Assembly: GCF_019263805.1 (NCBI RefSeq)
Contig: NZ_CP079195.1
Coordinates: 3,893,001 to 3,957,000 of the forward strand
DNA from: Polaribacter sp. NJDZ03
Lineage (GTDB): Bacteria; Bacteroidota; Bacteroidia; Flavobacteriales; Flavobacteriaceae
Direction of reading: 5' to 3'
Length of the DNA stretch: 64,000 nt
A program made the position numbers and the translations under genes. This document shows positions 8,762 through 17,921 of the stretch, one piece after another (position 1 is the stretch's first letter; every line of letters starts with the position of its first letter). The notes under the pieces were generated by a model, which was not told where the DNA came from, did no database searches, and was given only the letters and a program-made list of their open reading frames with translations.

Positions 8762-10129
8762 ATGAAAAATATATCAACTTTACTTATTTGTGTTATAATA
8801 TTGCTTTCTTGTAAACAAGAAAAGCAACTATTTGTAGGCGTTAATCCAAATGCTTTAAAAGTAGATATAATTGTACCAGAACATGGTATGGCAGATCCTC
8901 ATGCTTGGGTTAAAAATGATACCGTTTTTATAATTGCTGGTCATGATAAATCCTGGGATGCAAAAAGTGCTTTTCCAATGGATAGATGGGAAATTTGGTC
9001 ATCCGCAGATTTAATAAATTGGAATTTCCATAAAAGTATTCTACCTACTCAAACTTATATTGGTGATCAACCAAATTGTTGGGCAGGTGATATTTGTGAA
9101 CGAGATGGAAAATATTATTGGTTTTTTTCAAATCGAAATATAGATACTGGTGTTATGGTATCAGATAAAATAGATGGAGAATACAAAGATTTATTAGGAA
9201 AACCTTTATTACCAAAAGGAATTGTACCTGTCAATCCATATGACCCAGAAATATATATAGAAAACGATGTCTACACTATTTGTTTTGGAGTGAACACCTA
9301 TTACATGGCCACATTATCTAAAAATATGAAGTCTTTAGAAAGTAAACCAACTTCTATTTCTGTTATTGATGCAACAGGAAAAGAAATTTCTACAGATGAT
9401 AAACCAACGTTATTTAAAAGAGGAGATTGGTATTATTTAGTTTATGGGAACAAATATGCAATGTCTAAAAAATTATATGGTCCATACAATTTTAAAGGAG
9501 CTTTCTTAGCAGGGGGTCATACAAGTTTTTTTCAATGGAAAGACCAGCAATGGTATGTGTTACAAGAAAATCATGACATCAGTGCTTTTTATCGCGGAGC
9601 AAGTCTAAAACCTGTGTTCTTTAATGAAGATGGAACTGTAATTATCCCTAAGGATGATAGAATGTATCCCGGTCCTGGAAGAAACTGGAAGTTTGAAAAC
9701 AGTACAATGGGTTGGAAATCATTACAAGGTACAACAGTAAATTTAAAAGAAAAAGGAATACTTACTGGTAATTTATCAGGCAAAAAAGCAATTATAGAAA
9801 GTGCGCCTTGGTTATATACAGATACGAGAGTTTGTAATAAAATTTCTTATACAATCAAAAATAATAGTGCTGCAACCGAAATGAAAGTAGCTATCTATTC
9901 TAGAAATGAAGATGCCAGTTTTTGGACTTCAGGTACAAAATCAATTGATTGGGAAAAACAAGAATGGATTACAATCCCAATAAAGTCAAATAGTACAGAA
10001 TATGTAACATACATTATTAACCTTTTAGATTTTAAAGAAGTTAATGCTAGGTTAATGCAAATGGCGGTGCAACCTGCTTGTAATGCAGATAGTGGCACAT
10101 GGGAAATTAAAAATATTTCTGTATTTTAA
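8762..10129 (+). CDS. GH43-like beta-propeller lipoprotein
   Basis: This 455-residue protein has a lipoprotein signal (cysteine in LLSCKQ near residue 17) and a five-bladed propeller domain of GH43/GH32 type up to about residue 310. Candidate acidic residues are Asp44 (MADPHAW) and Asp161 (YDPEIY); I could not assign the general-acid Glu. The remaining C-terminal part (about 310-455) looks like a beta-sandwich that may bind carbohydrate. It is probably surface- or periplasm-anchored and acts on a side chain or terminal residue of the galactan. Substrate unknown. Confidence 0.7.
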   Translation: MKNISTLLICVIILLSCKQEKQLFVGVNPNALKVDIIVPEHGMADPHAWVKNDTVFIIAGHDKSWDAKSAFPMDRWEIWSSADLINWNFHKSILPTQTYIGDQPNCWAGDICERDGKYYWFFSNRNIDTGVMVSDKIDGEYKDLLGKPLLPKGIVPVNPYDPEIYIENDVYTICFGVNTYYMATLSKNMKSLESKPTSISVIDATGKEISTDDKPTLFKRGDWYYLVYGNKYAMSKKLYGPYNFKGAFLAGGHTSFFQWKDQQWYVLQENHDISAFYRGASLKPVFFNEDGTVIIPKDDRMYPGPGRNWKFENSTMGWKSLQGTTVNLKEKGILTGNLSGKKAIIESAPWLYTDTRVCNKISYTIKNNSAATEMKVAIYSRNEDASFWTSGTKSIDWEKQEWITIPIKSNSTEYVTYIINLLDFKEVNARLMQMAVQPACNADSGTWEIKNISVF

Positions 10130-10165
10130 AAAATAAAAGAACTGCTCTAATAAAAACGATAAAAA

Positions 10166-12379
10166 ATGAAGAAATTAACTAAAATAAAAACTTCAATGGA
10201 TATTCTTCAAAAGAATAAATGGCAACTGATTATAGTAATTGGGTTGATTATAAACTTTAACTTCATGAGTTGTAATTCTTCTAAAAGTAATATTTCACAA
10301 AATGATTCTACAAATGAAGATGGTATGGTTTTATTTGACTTTGAGAATGAAACTCAAACTCAATTAGTAAAACCTCAAGATGCAACTTTCGAAATTATTT
10401 CATCAGAAAAAAATAATTATTTACAAGTTAACAACGGAAATACATTAAGAGAAACGGGCGTAAAATTAATGAGCCCTAACGGAAAACCTTGGAATTTGTC
10501 CTCTTACTATCAAGTAAAAGCAGATGTTTCTAATGTGGGTGATGAAAAAATGCAAGTAGAACTTTTTGTTGGTAATGATCCTGATGGGTTGTTAAGATGG
10601 TATTGTTCAGATTATATCGATTTAAAACCAGGAGAAAGTAAAACAATCACTGTTAATTTAGCTTGGACTCCTTGGATTTTTAAACCACAAATAAAGATTA
10701 ATGGTTTACGTGGAGTTCCTGGACAGATTAAAGCAGATTTAACGAAAGTTACTGAGCTAACTTTCTGTTCTAGATACAATACAGAACCTAATAATTTTAC
10801 AATTGATAATGTTAGAGCTGTTGGTAAATATGAAGAAAAAAGCCCTGATGGATTTTTACCTTTCATAGATAAATATGGACAATATAAACATCAAGATTGG
10901 AAAAATAAAATTCATTCTGATAAAGAAATTAAAGAATTTGCTAAGGCAGAATTAGCTTATTTAGAAAACGGTAAAGGGCCAAAAGATAGAGCCACTTTTG
11001 GAGGTTGGTTAAAAGGACCAAAATTAAAAGCAACAGGTTTTTTTAGAACAGAAAAAGTAGCAGATAAATGGTGGATGGTGGACCCAGAAGGATATTTATT
11101 TTGGACAGCAGGTTTAAACTGTGTCGCTTCAAACTCGGTTTTTACAGGTGTTTCTCAACGAGAAAATTATTTTGAATATTTACCAAAAAAAGACGATTCT
11201 TCTGCTCAGTTTTATCAAGAAGTAGATTATGCAACCCATGGTTTTTATAAAGATAAGAGACCATATAAAACGTTTAACTTTTATCAGAATAATTTATATA
11301 AAAAATATGGTGATGATTGGTTAAAAACATTTCAAGATGTTGCTCATAAAAGAATAAAAGATTGGGGGATGAATACCGTTGGTTTTATGTCTGATATAGG
11401 AGTAACAAAACAAAAAAGAACAGCATATGTTGGTTCTATTTGGATAAAAGATACACCTAAAATAAAAGGTTCAGAAGGTTTTTGGGGAAAGTTTCATGAT
11501 GTGTTTGATCCTAATTTTAGAATAGCTGTTAGAAATTCTGTAGAATCTCAAAAAGGAGGAGCTAATGATCCTTGGTGTTTAGGTTTTTTTGTTGATAACG
11601 AATTGTCTTGGGGGCAGTTAGGTTCTTTGGCTGTTGGTACTTTAAAAAGTCCAGAAAATCAACCTGCAAAGATAGAATTCATCAATGATTTAAAAAAGAA
11701 ATACAAAATGGTTAATGCTTTAAACATCTCTTGGAAATCGTCTTATAAATCTTGGGAACATTTATTAACATCTACAGAAATACCTAATAGAGAATTCGCA
11801 AAAACAGATTTAGTTAATTTTTATAAGAGAATTGCAGAAACATATTTTAGAACTATTAATGAAGAGTTAAAATCGGTTGCTCCAAATCAAAACTATTTAG
11901 GTTGCCGATTTGCTTGGGCAAATAATGATGTTGTTTTAACAGCTGCGAGTCATTATTTAGATATTATGAGCTTTAATAAATACGAATATAGCATTGCAGA
12001 TTTTTCGTTACCAAAAGGAGTTGATAAACCAGTTATGATTGGTGAGTTTCAGTTTGGTGCTTTAGATAGAGGAAGTCTACATGTAGGAATTAAAGCTGCA
12101 AAAGACCAAACAGAAAGAGGAGAAATGTTTAAAAGTTATATACAAGGAGCATTAAGAAACCCAAATATCGTTGGTGCTCATTGGTTTCAATATATAGATG
12201 AACCAAATACTGGACGTTTTGATGGAGAAAACTATAATGTAGGTTTTGTTGATATTACAGACAATCCTCATGAAGATTTTATAGAAAAAGTAAAAGAAAC
12301 TACCTATTCTATGTATGAATATAGAAAGAATAACAATTTAGAAAACAAGAATTCTAATCAATCATTATCAAAAAAATAA
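10166..12379 (+). CDS. GH50 beta-agarase lipoprotein
   Basis: A 737-residue lipoprotein (cysteine 36 in NFMSCN) with an N-terminal beta-sandwich of CBM type (about 45-215) and a GH50 catalytic barrel (about 230-715). The expected GH-A pair is present: acid/base Glu479 in VDNELSWG and nucleophile Glu627 in IGEFQFG. GH50 enzymes are agarases that commonly release neoagarobiose, the substrate of GH117 encoded just upstream. A second GH50, clearly diverged, lies at 40635. The start could also be the internal Met at codon 11. Confidence 0.88.
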   Translation: MKKLTKIKTSMDILQKNKWQLIIVIGLIINFNFMSCNSSKSNISQNDSTNEDGMVLFDFENETQTQLVKPQDATFEIISSEKNNYLQVNNGNTLRETGVKLMSPNGKPWNLSSYYQVKADVSNVGDEKMQVELFVGNDPDGLLRWYCSDYIDLKPGESKTITVNLAWTPWIFKPQIKINGLRGVPGQIKADLTKVTELTFCSRYNTEPNNFTIDNVRAVGKYEEKSPDGFLPFIDKYGQYKHQDWKNKIHSDKEIKEFAKAELAYLENGKGPKDRATFGGWLKGPKLKATGFFRTEKVADKWWMVDPEGYLFWTAGLNCVASNSVFTGVSQRENYFEYLPKKDDSSAQFYQEVDYATHGFYKDKRPYKTFNFYQNNLYKKYGDDWLKTFQDVAHKRIKDWGMNTVGFMSDIGVTKQKRTAYVGSIWIKDTPKIKGSEGFWGKFHDVFDPNFRIAVRNSVESQKGGANDPWCLGFFVDNELSWGQLGSLAVGTLKSPENQPAKIEFINDLKKKYKMVNALNISWKSSYKSWEHLLTSTEIPNREFAKTDLVNFYKRIAETYFRTINEELKSVAPNQNYLGCRFAWANNDVVLTAASHYLDIMSFNKYEYSIADFSLPKGVDKPVMIGEFQFGALDRGSLHVGIKAAKDQTERGEMFKSYIQGALRNPNIVGAHWFQYIDEPNTGRFDGENYNVGFVDITDNPHEDFIEKVKETTYSMYEYRKNNNLENKNSNQSLSKK

Positions 12380-12384
12380 AAACC

Positions 12385-13665
12385 ATGAGATTAAAAAAAC
12401 GATATATAAAAACAAATTTAATTATTTTATTGATAACTACGATAGTTATAGTTGCTTGCGGAAGTAGCTCAACAGAGCCCGAAGAACCACAAGAAATAAA
12501 CGATACACCATCAGCAGTTGATGACACTTTAAGTGTTGATGAAAATAGTAGCTCTGGGACTTCAAATCAAGTAAATGTAGCTTCAAATGATCATTTAGGA
12601 AATGATGGTGGAGGTACTGATAATTATAGTATAAAAACTGATCCAACTAATGGTACTATAACTGAAGTAAGTGATGGTGTTTTTGAATATATCCCTAATG
12701 CTGATTATTTTGGAGATGACAGTTTTGCATATAATATAACAGATGTTGATGGTGATGTAGATTCTGCATCGGTTGCAATAACTGTAACAAAATTTGCACC
12801 AAGTGCTAGTGCTTTTAGTAATATTGATCCAAGTCTTCCTTCATTTGTTTCTATTGAAGATACAACTCCAACAGATAAAAAATGGGTAAAGTTTGAATCG
12901 ATGTCTGATGAATTTGATTCTTGGGATAGCAGTAAATGGTTTAAATCTACTTGGAATTATCCTGCTCCCGTTTACATGTCTCAGTCTATACAAAACTCAG
13001 GAGTTACAGACGGTAAATTGTGGTTAAAAGCAACTTTAAATGAAAGTAACCCTGATGGGAGATGGTTTCAAACAGCAAGAATTCATTCTATAGCTGAAAC
13101 AAAATATCCTATGTACACAGAAGCTAGAATAAAATCTTCTCACATTTCTGCCTACAATACATATTGGTTAAATAATGGTGATATTAATAACAGAGATGAA
13201 ATTGATATTATCGAGAACAACTCAAAACCTTCTTGCAATGGTTGTCAACCTGAATTTCCAACAAGAATGAATTCGCAATATTTTCATGCTGATGCAAGTA
13301 AATCTCCAGTGGAAATTAGAGATGAAGACAATTTTATAAACACCAATTTATCAAATAATAATCCTTTAAAAGGAGTAAAATGGAATGAAGCATATCAAAC
13401 TTTCGGAGTTTGGTGGAAAGATGCTAAACACATTCAATTTTACTTAAATGGAGAACCTGCTGGAAGTGTTGTAGTAGGTGAAGATAGAGGGGGACAAACA
13501 TATGCAGGTCGTGAATTTACGCGTGATTTAGAAATAATATTTGATTTATGGACGAATGAAGGAAACTATCTAGGTGGTCTTCCTCCTAAATCAGATTTAG
13601 GTGATGATACAATTAATACCATGAGAATTGATTGGGTAAGAACATGGAAATTAGAAGATAAATAA
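12385..13665 (+). CDS. GH16 lipoprotein, beta-porphyranase or agarase type
   Basis: A 426-residue lipoprotein (cysteine 25 in VIVACGS) with a cadherin-like Ig domain (about 45-135, ending DVDGDVDSASVAITV) and a GH16 catalytic domain (about 160-425). The catalytic motif is EIDIIE at Glu272-Asp274-Glu277. The surrounding sequence (NGDINNRDEIDIIENNS) resembles, from memory, Zobellia beta-porphyranases more than AgaA/AgaB-type agarases, but I cannot run the comparison. It starts 5 bp after GH50, so the two are tightly coupled. It is likely an endo-acting enzyme anchored at the outer surface. Confidence 0.82.
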   Translation: MRLKKRYIKTNLIILLITTIVIVACGSSSTEPEEPQEINDTPSAVDDTLSVDENSSSGTSNQVNVASNDHLGNDGGGTDNYSIKTDPTNGTITEVSDGVFEYIPNADYFGDDSFAYNITDVDGDVDSASVAITVTKFAPSASAFSNIDPSLPSFVSIEDTTPTDKKWVKFESMSDEFDSWDSSKWFKSTWNYPAPVYMSQSIQNSGVTDGKLWLKATLNESNPDGRWFQTARIHSIAETKYPMYTEARIKSSHISAYNTYWLNNGDINNRDEIDIIENNSKPSCNGCQPEFPTRMNSQYFHADASKSPVEIRDEDNFINTNLSNNNPLKGVKWNEAYQTFGVWWKDAKHIQFYLNGEPAGSVVVGEDRGGQTYAGREFTRDLEIIFDLWTNEGNYLGGLPPKSDLGDDTINTMRIDWVRTWKLEDK

Positions 13666-13685
13666 GAATATAAAAATAGAGATAA

Positions 13686-16166
13686 ATGAAGAATATTAGT
13701 CAAGAAGAAAGAGACTACTTAGCTGAACAAGGCAAAGAGTCTAACGAAAAAGTTGTTTTTGATTTAAGTGGAAACAAATGGCAATTTGAAGGTATAAGGC
13801 CAGACGAAGGTGTTAAAGTTGGTTTTCATGAGTTAAACTTTGATATTACAGGAGATTCATTTAATTGGTCTTTTGCGAAAGTTCCTGGAGATGTGTATAC
13901 AGATTTATGGAGAGCAGGTAGAATAGAGGATCCGCATTTTGGAAGAAATAGTGTAAAAGCAAAATGGGTTCCAGAAAATGAATGGTGGTATAAACGTCAG
14001 TTCGATGTACCTAAAAACATGTTTGAGAAACACATTCAATTGGTTTTTGATGGTGTAGATTTTGGATGTGATGTTTGGTTGAATGGAAAATTTTTAGGTT
14101 CTCATGAAGGAATGTTTTCAAAATTCAAGTTTGATGTATCAGAAGATATTCGTTTCGAAAACTTGCGTTTCGGAACCAATGTTTTAATGGTTCGTTTACA
14201 TCCAGCACCAAGAAGATATAGTCAAGTTGCAGGACGTAAACCTGCGTGGCATGGAGATTATTGGGTAAGTTTACCTCCAACAGGAATTTGGAAACCAGTT
14301 TATTTAGAAGCAACAGGTAAGGTTACTATTGAAGATACGTATGTAAAACCGGTTATATTAACTGAAGATTCTGCTCGTTTAGATGTAGAAATTGAGTTAA
14401 AAAATCATGAAGATGCTGAAAGAGAAATAGCTATTAACATTGAAGTTGAAGGTGAAAATTTCGAATCTAAAACGTATCAAGTTCAGCAAAAAGTTAAAGT
14501 TTCTAAAGGAACTAATAACTATGAAATCAGTTTAGATATTGATGGTGCAAAACTTTGGTGGCCTTGGGATTTAGGAGATCAAAACTTATATAATGCTAAA
14601 GTTACTGTTATTGAAGGTGAAGATACTTTATTAGACACAACAGATACTTCTTTTGGAATTCGTGAAGTAAAAATGGTACACAATCCTGGGTTTACTTTAG
14701 AACAGGTAGAAAATCCTTGGACAGTTATGATTAATGACAGACGTCATTTTATGCGTTCAGGAACTTGGGGAGGACCACCAGATATTTTTATGGGTCGTGC
14801 ACATCCAAGTAAATATGTAGAGTTAATTCGTTTAGCAAAAGAATGTAACTTTAATAACTTAAGAATATTTGGTTGGCATCCAGAAGAAATTCCTTTATTC
14901 TACAAATTATGTAACGAAGCAGGTATTACAGTTTGGCAAGATGTTTTACCATTAGCAAGTTTGTCTTTACCAAAAGATGAAGAATTTAAACAAGCTGTTT
15001 TTGCAGAAGCTATTTCATCTGTAAAAGCGCAACGTAATCATCCTTGTTTAGTGTTATTAGAAGGTTCAGAAGAATTGTTTATGACAGCTTCAGACCCAGA
15101 ACACAATTTAGAATTTGTAAATGCACTTGGTGAGGCTATTAAACCTTATACACCTTTACATTTTATACCTTCTTCACCTTTAAGTGATGAGGTTGGTTTA
15201 AATTTAGGTTTTAAACCAAACGAAAGTTTCCATGCGAATGATTTATTCTATGGTGAAGGAGAGTTTGTAATGGAAGAATATTTCCCTAGTTTAGATTTTG
15301 CAGTAATTCCTGAATTAGCAATTTCTTCTTGTCCGAATGTAGAAAGTATTAAGAAGTTTATTCCTGCGGATGAAGTATGGCCTCCAGGACCAAGTTGGGG
15401 ACACCATTGGACAGATTTTGATGCACTAAGAACTTTAAATTTTGAAGTTTTAGGAGATCAAAGTAGAGACGGTTTAGAAAAATTTGTTGAAGCTACTCAA
15501 ATTTCACAAGGGGTTATTTTTCAATATGCATTAGAGCATTTTAGAACGAGAAAACCTAAAACAAGTGCTGTTTGTATTTGTCACTATATCACTTTTGCTC
15601 CAGATATGAAATGGGGAATTGTAGATTATTATCAAGAGAAAAAATTATCTTTTGACTATGTGAGAAAAGCATATCAACCTGTTTTAGTTACGATGAAACA
15701 CAATAATAGACGTTGGTTACCAGGAGAAGAATTTAAAGGAGAATTATGGGTTGTAAATGATTATTATAAATCATTTAAAGACTGTAAAGTTACTATCAAA
15801 TACTTGGATAATAATAAATCTGTATTCAAATTAGAAACGTTTGATATTTCTGAAATTGGAGGAGATAGTTCAGGGAAATTTGTTGATGTTTCCTGTAAAG
15901 TTCCAGGAGTAATAGGAGATAAATTCTATACAGAAATTTCTCTTGTTGATGCAGATGGAAATTCTATTTCTGAAAATGACTATATGTTATTAGTAGCAGA
16001 TAAAGAAAAAGATAGAAAAGAATTAAGAGCTATTGGTTTAGAAGCTTTTGAAACGAAGGAAAAATTTGGTTGGGCTAGTTACTTTAGATATTACCCTAGT
16101 TTAGGTGGTGAAGATGGAGTTCCAGAAGCGGATCAAAAAATGCCAATTGCAAGAGGTTTTGAGTAA
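13686..16166 (+). CDS. Divergent GH2 family glycosidase, no signal peptide
   Basis: An 826-residue GH2-fold protein with a jelly-roll sugar-binding domain (about 20-210), Ig-like domain (about 210-330), TIM barrel (about 330-640) and C-terminal beta domain. It lacks a secretion signal and is therefore probably cytoplasmic. The acid/base position reads GSEE (Glu462-Glu463), where family members have a GxNE-type motif. The nucleophile region reads PELA (Glu543) instead of the usual SEFG. Both glutamates are retained but the Asn before the acid/base is replaced. Context suggests an exo-beta-galactosidase on imported oligosaccharides, but the motif changes leave activity uncertain. Confidence 0.8.
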   Translation: MKNISQEERDYLAEQGKESNEKVVFDLSGNKWQFEGIRPDEGVKVGFHELNFDITGDSFNWSFAKVPGDVYTDLWRAGRIEDPHFGRNSVKAKWVPENEWWYKRQFDVPKNMFEKHIQLVFDGVDFGCDVWLNGKFLGSHEGMFSKFKFDVSEDIRFENLRFGTNVLMVRLHPAPRRYSQVAGRKPAWHGDYWVSLPPTGIWKPVYLEATGKVTIEDTYVKPVILTEDSARLDVEIELKNHEDAEREIAINIEVEGENFESKTYQVQQKVKVSKGTNNYEISLDIDGAKLWWPWDLGDQNLYNAKVTVIEGEDTLLDTTDTSFGIREVKMVHNPGFTLEQVENPWTVMINDRRHFMRSGTWGGPPDIFMGRAHPSKYVELIRLAKECNFNNLRIFGWHPEEIPLFYKLCNEAGITVWQDVLPLASLSLPKDEEFKQAVFAEAISSVKAQRNHPCLVLLEGSEELFMTASDPEHNLEFVNALGEAIKPYTPLHFIPSSPLSDEVGLNLGFKPNESFHANDLFYGEGEFVMEEYFPSLDFAVIPELAISSCPNVESIKKFIPADEVWPPGPSWGHHWTDFDALRTLNFEVLGDQSRDGLEKFVEATQISQGVIFQYALEHFRTRKPKTSAVCICHYITFAPDMKWGIVDYYQEKKLSFDYVRKAYQPVLVTMKHNNRRWLPGEEFKGELWVVNDYYKSFKDCKVTIKYLDNNKSVFKLETFDISEIGGDSSGKFVDVSCKVPGVIGDKFYTEISLVDADGNSISENDYMLLVADKEKDRKELRAIGLEAFETKEKFGWASYFRYYPSLGGEDGVPEADQKMPIARGFE

Positions 16167-16191
16167 AAAGTAAAGCTTATTTTATAATTTT

Positions 16192-16236
16192 AAAAGGGAT
16201 AATTCAATTTTATATTGAGTTATCTCTTTTTTTTTC
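16192..16236 (+). terminator. Terminator after GH2
   Basis: A 17-bp stem (16192-16208 with 16214-16230, two G-U pairs) around a 5-nt loop is followed by a T run. It ends the plus-strand catabolic run and separates it from the GH16 gene at 16402. Confidence 0.8.
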
Positions 16237-16327
16237 TCTAATTTCCCTAAAATTAAAAATAGTTGTAAAGGTCTTAGGTATTGATTTTTAGTGAGTTTTA
16301 TGCAGTTTTTGTTGAAGTATTTAGCTT

Positions 16328-16345
16328 GTCAAGTTTTAGTTCAGT
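16328..16345. promoter_or_regulatory. Operator-like 11-bp direct repeat before GH16
   Basis: GTCAAGT at 16328-16334 and GTTCAGT at 16339-16345 are spaced exactly 11 bp, about 60 bp upstream of the GH16 start. This is the same half-site as at 26187, read on the other strand. Confidence 0.5.
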
Positions 16346-16401
16346 TAAAAAAGTAACTTTTAATTACAATATTAATTAGTTTAGCTGAAAACATAAAGAG
16401 T

Positions 16402-17637
16402 ATGATGAAAAATACATTATTAATATTAATCTGTTTGTTTAGTATTTCAAATTTAGCAAGCCAAGATTGGAACGGAATTGCAGTTCCTGTAACATTAGAT
16501 GGAGGAGATACTTGGGTGTTACAATCTAATGTTTCTGACGATTTTAATTATACAGCACCTGCTGCAAATAAAGGAACTACTTTTAAAAGTAAGTGGGATG
16601 ATTTCTATCATAATGTTTGGACAGGTCCTGGTTCTACAGTATGGACTAGACAACATTCATCAGTTAATGGAGGTGAACTAAAATTAACAGCTACTAGATA
16701 TTTAAGTAGTAGTGTTAATGCAGGTGCGATCCATTCTAATAATACAATTCAATATCCTGTTTATATTGAAGCGAAAATTAAAATAATGAACTCTGTTTTA
16801 GCAAATGGAGCTTGGTTATTAAGCCCAGACGATACACAAGAAATAGATTTTATGGAAGGCTATGGCGCTACATATTCAGATAGTGCACAAGAAGATCTTT
16901 CTTGGTGGGGAGAAAGAATGCATGTAAGTCATCACGTCTTTATAAGATCACCTTTTAAAGATTGGCAACCAAGTGAACTAGCATCTGGAAATGGAAATCC
17001 AGCTCCAAACCCAACTTGGATAAGAAGAAACGACGGAAATGGAAATATTAAGTGGAAAGATTCATATCACACCTATGGAGTTTATTGGAAAGACCCTTGG
17101 CATATTTACCATTTTATAGATGGTGTTCAAGTATCTAAAAGGGAAGGAAAAGATCAAATAGATCCTTTGTTTTTTACTAATTCAGTAAATCAAGGGGACT
17201 CAAGCAATGATACTAGAACAGGGCTATCTAAAGCAATGGATATTATGATAACTGTTGAAGAACAAGGATGGAGAAAAGCAAACGAAAAGTCTGTTGTTCC
17301 TACAAATTCGGAGCTATCAAACATAGAAAATAATACATTTAAGATTGATTGGATTAGAGCCTATAAACCAACTAGTAGTTTATCTGTAAAGGATGTAAAA
17401 AATAATTTTAAAGTAAATATTTACCCAAATCCTACCTCTAAATTAATACAAATTAATGCTAGTCAATTAATTAATAAGATAGATTGTTTTGATGTAAGAG
17501 GTAAGCTAATCTGTTCAAAGAATTTTAATGATGCCGCTGTTAATTTTGATTTACAAAAGTTAACGAAAGGAATTTATTTCTTAGAAATTTCTGCTCAAGA
17601 TGGATCTACTAGTAGACAAAAAATTCTAAAAAACTAA
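16402..17637 (+). CDS. Secreted GH16 beta-agarase with T9SS sorting tail
   Basis: A 411-residue secreted enzyme. The signal peptide ends near residue 20 (NLASQ). The GH16 domain spans about 22-325 with catalytic EIDFME (Glu147-Asp149-Glu152), preceded by WLLSPDDTQ, a context typical of AgaA/AgaB-like beta-agarases. The C-terminal 80 residues (VNIYPNPTSK to RQKILKN) are a type IX secretion sorting domain, so the protein should be released or displayed outside the cell. It has its own promoter region with an ACTTGAC-type site and stands apart from the upstream operon behind a terminator. It likely performs the first endo cut of agarose. Confidence 0.88.
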   Translation: MMKNTLLILICLFSISNLASQDWNGIAVPVTLDGGDTWVLQSNVSDDFNYTAPAANKGTTFKSKWDDFYHNVWTGPGSTVWTRQHSSVNGGELKLTATRYLSSSVNAGAIHSNNTIQYPVYIEAKIKIMNSVLANGAWLLSPDDTQEIDFMEGYGATYSDSAQEDLSWWGERMHVSHHVFIRSPFKDWQPSELASGNGNPAPNPTWIRRNDGNGNIKWKDSYHTYGVYWKDPWHIYHFIDGVQVSKREGKDQIDPLFFTNSVNQGDSSNDTRTGLSKAMDIMITVEEQGWRKANEKSVVPTNSELSNIENNTFKIDWIRAYKPTSSLSVKDVKNNFKVNIYPNPTSKLIQINASQLINKIDCFDVRGKLICSKNFNDAAVNFDLQKLTKGIYFLEISAQDGSTSRQKILKN

Positions 17638-17730
17638 ATTTATTTTTATTTGGATAAATGAATAACTCAGTATAAAATTTATTTTTTTTGATAAAGTTTA
17701 TTAAGACTTAAAATTTAATTATAATATAAT

Positions 17731-17768
17731 AAAAAAAGGAGGTTAACAATTGTTAACCTCCTTTTTTT
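17731..17768. terminator. Bidirectional palindromic terminator
   Basis: GGAGGTTAAC AATT GTTAACCTCC flanked by seven A and seven T residues forms a perfect palindrome (17731-17768). It lies between the convergent GH16 and FG-GAP genes and serves both directions. The rest of the gap (17638-17921) is AT-rich with nothing recognised. Confidence 0.85.
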
Positions 17769-17921
17769 ATTTAGTTTCTATTCCGTTTAAAGGAATAATT
17801 TGTTTATAATAAACATTAAAAGAGTATAACAAAGAGTTAAGTAAAATCATGCTAATGCTGTGTAATTATAAACACCTTAAATATAATTAATATGCTTGTA
17901 TAAATATTGTATTTTATTTCA

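Noticed and set aside
17731..17768. Perfect palindrome considered as a regulator-binding site
   Set aside because: Position between convergent genes and flanking A7/T7 tracts fit a bidirectional terminator better.
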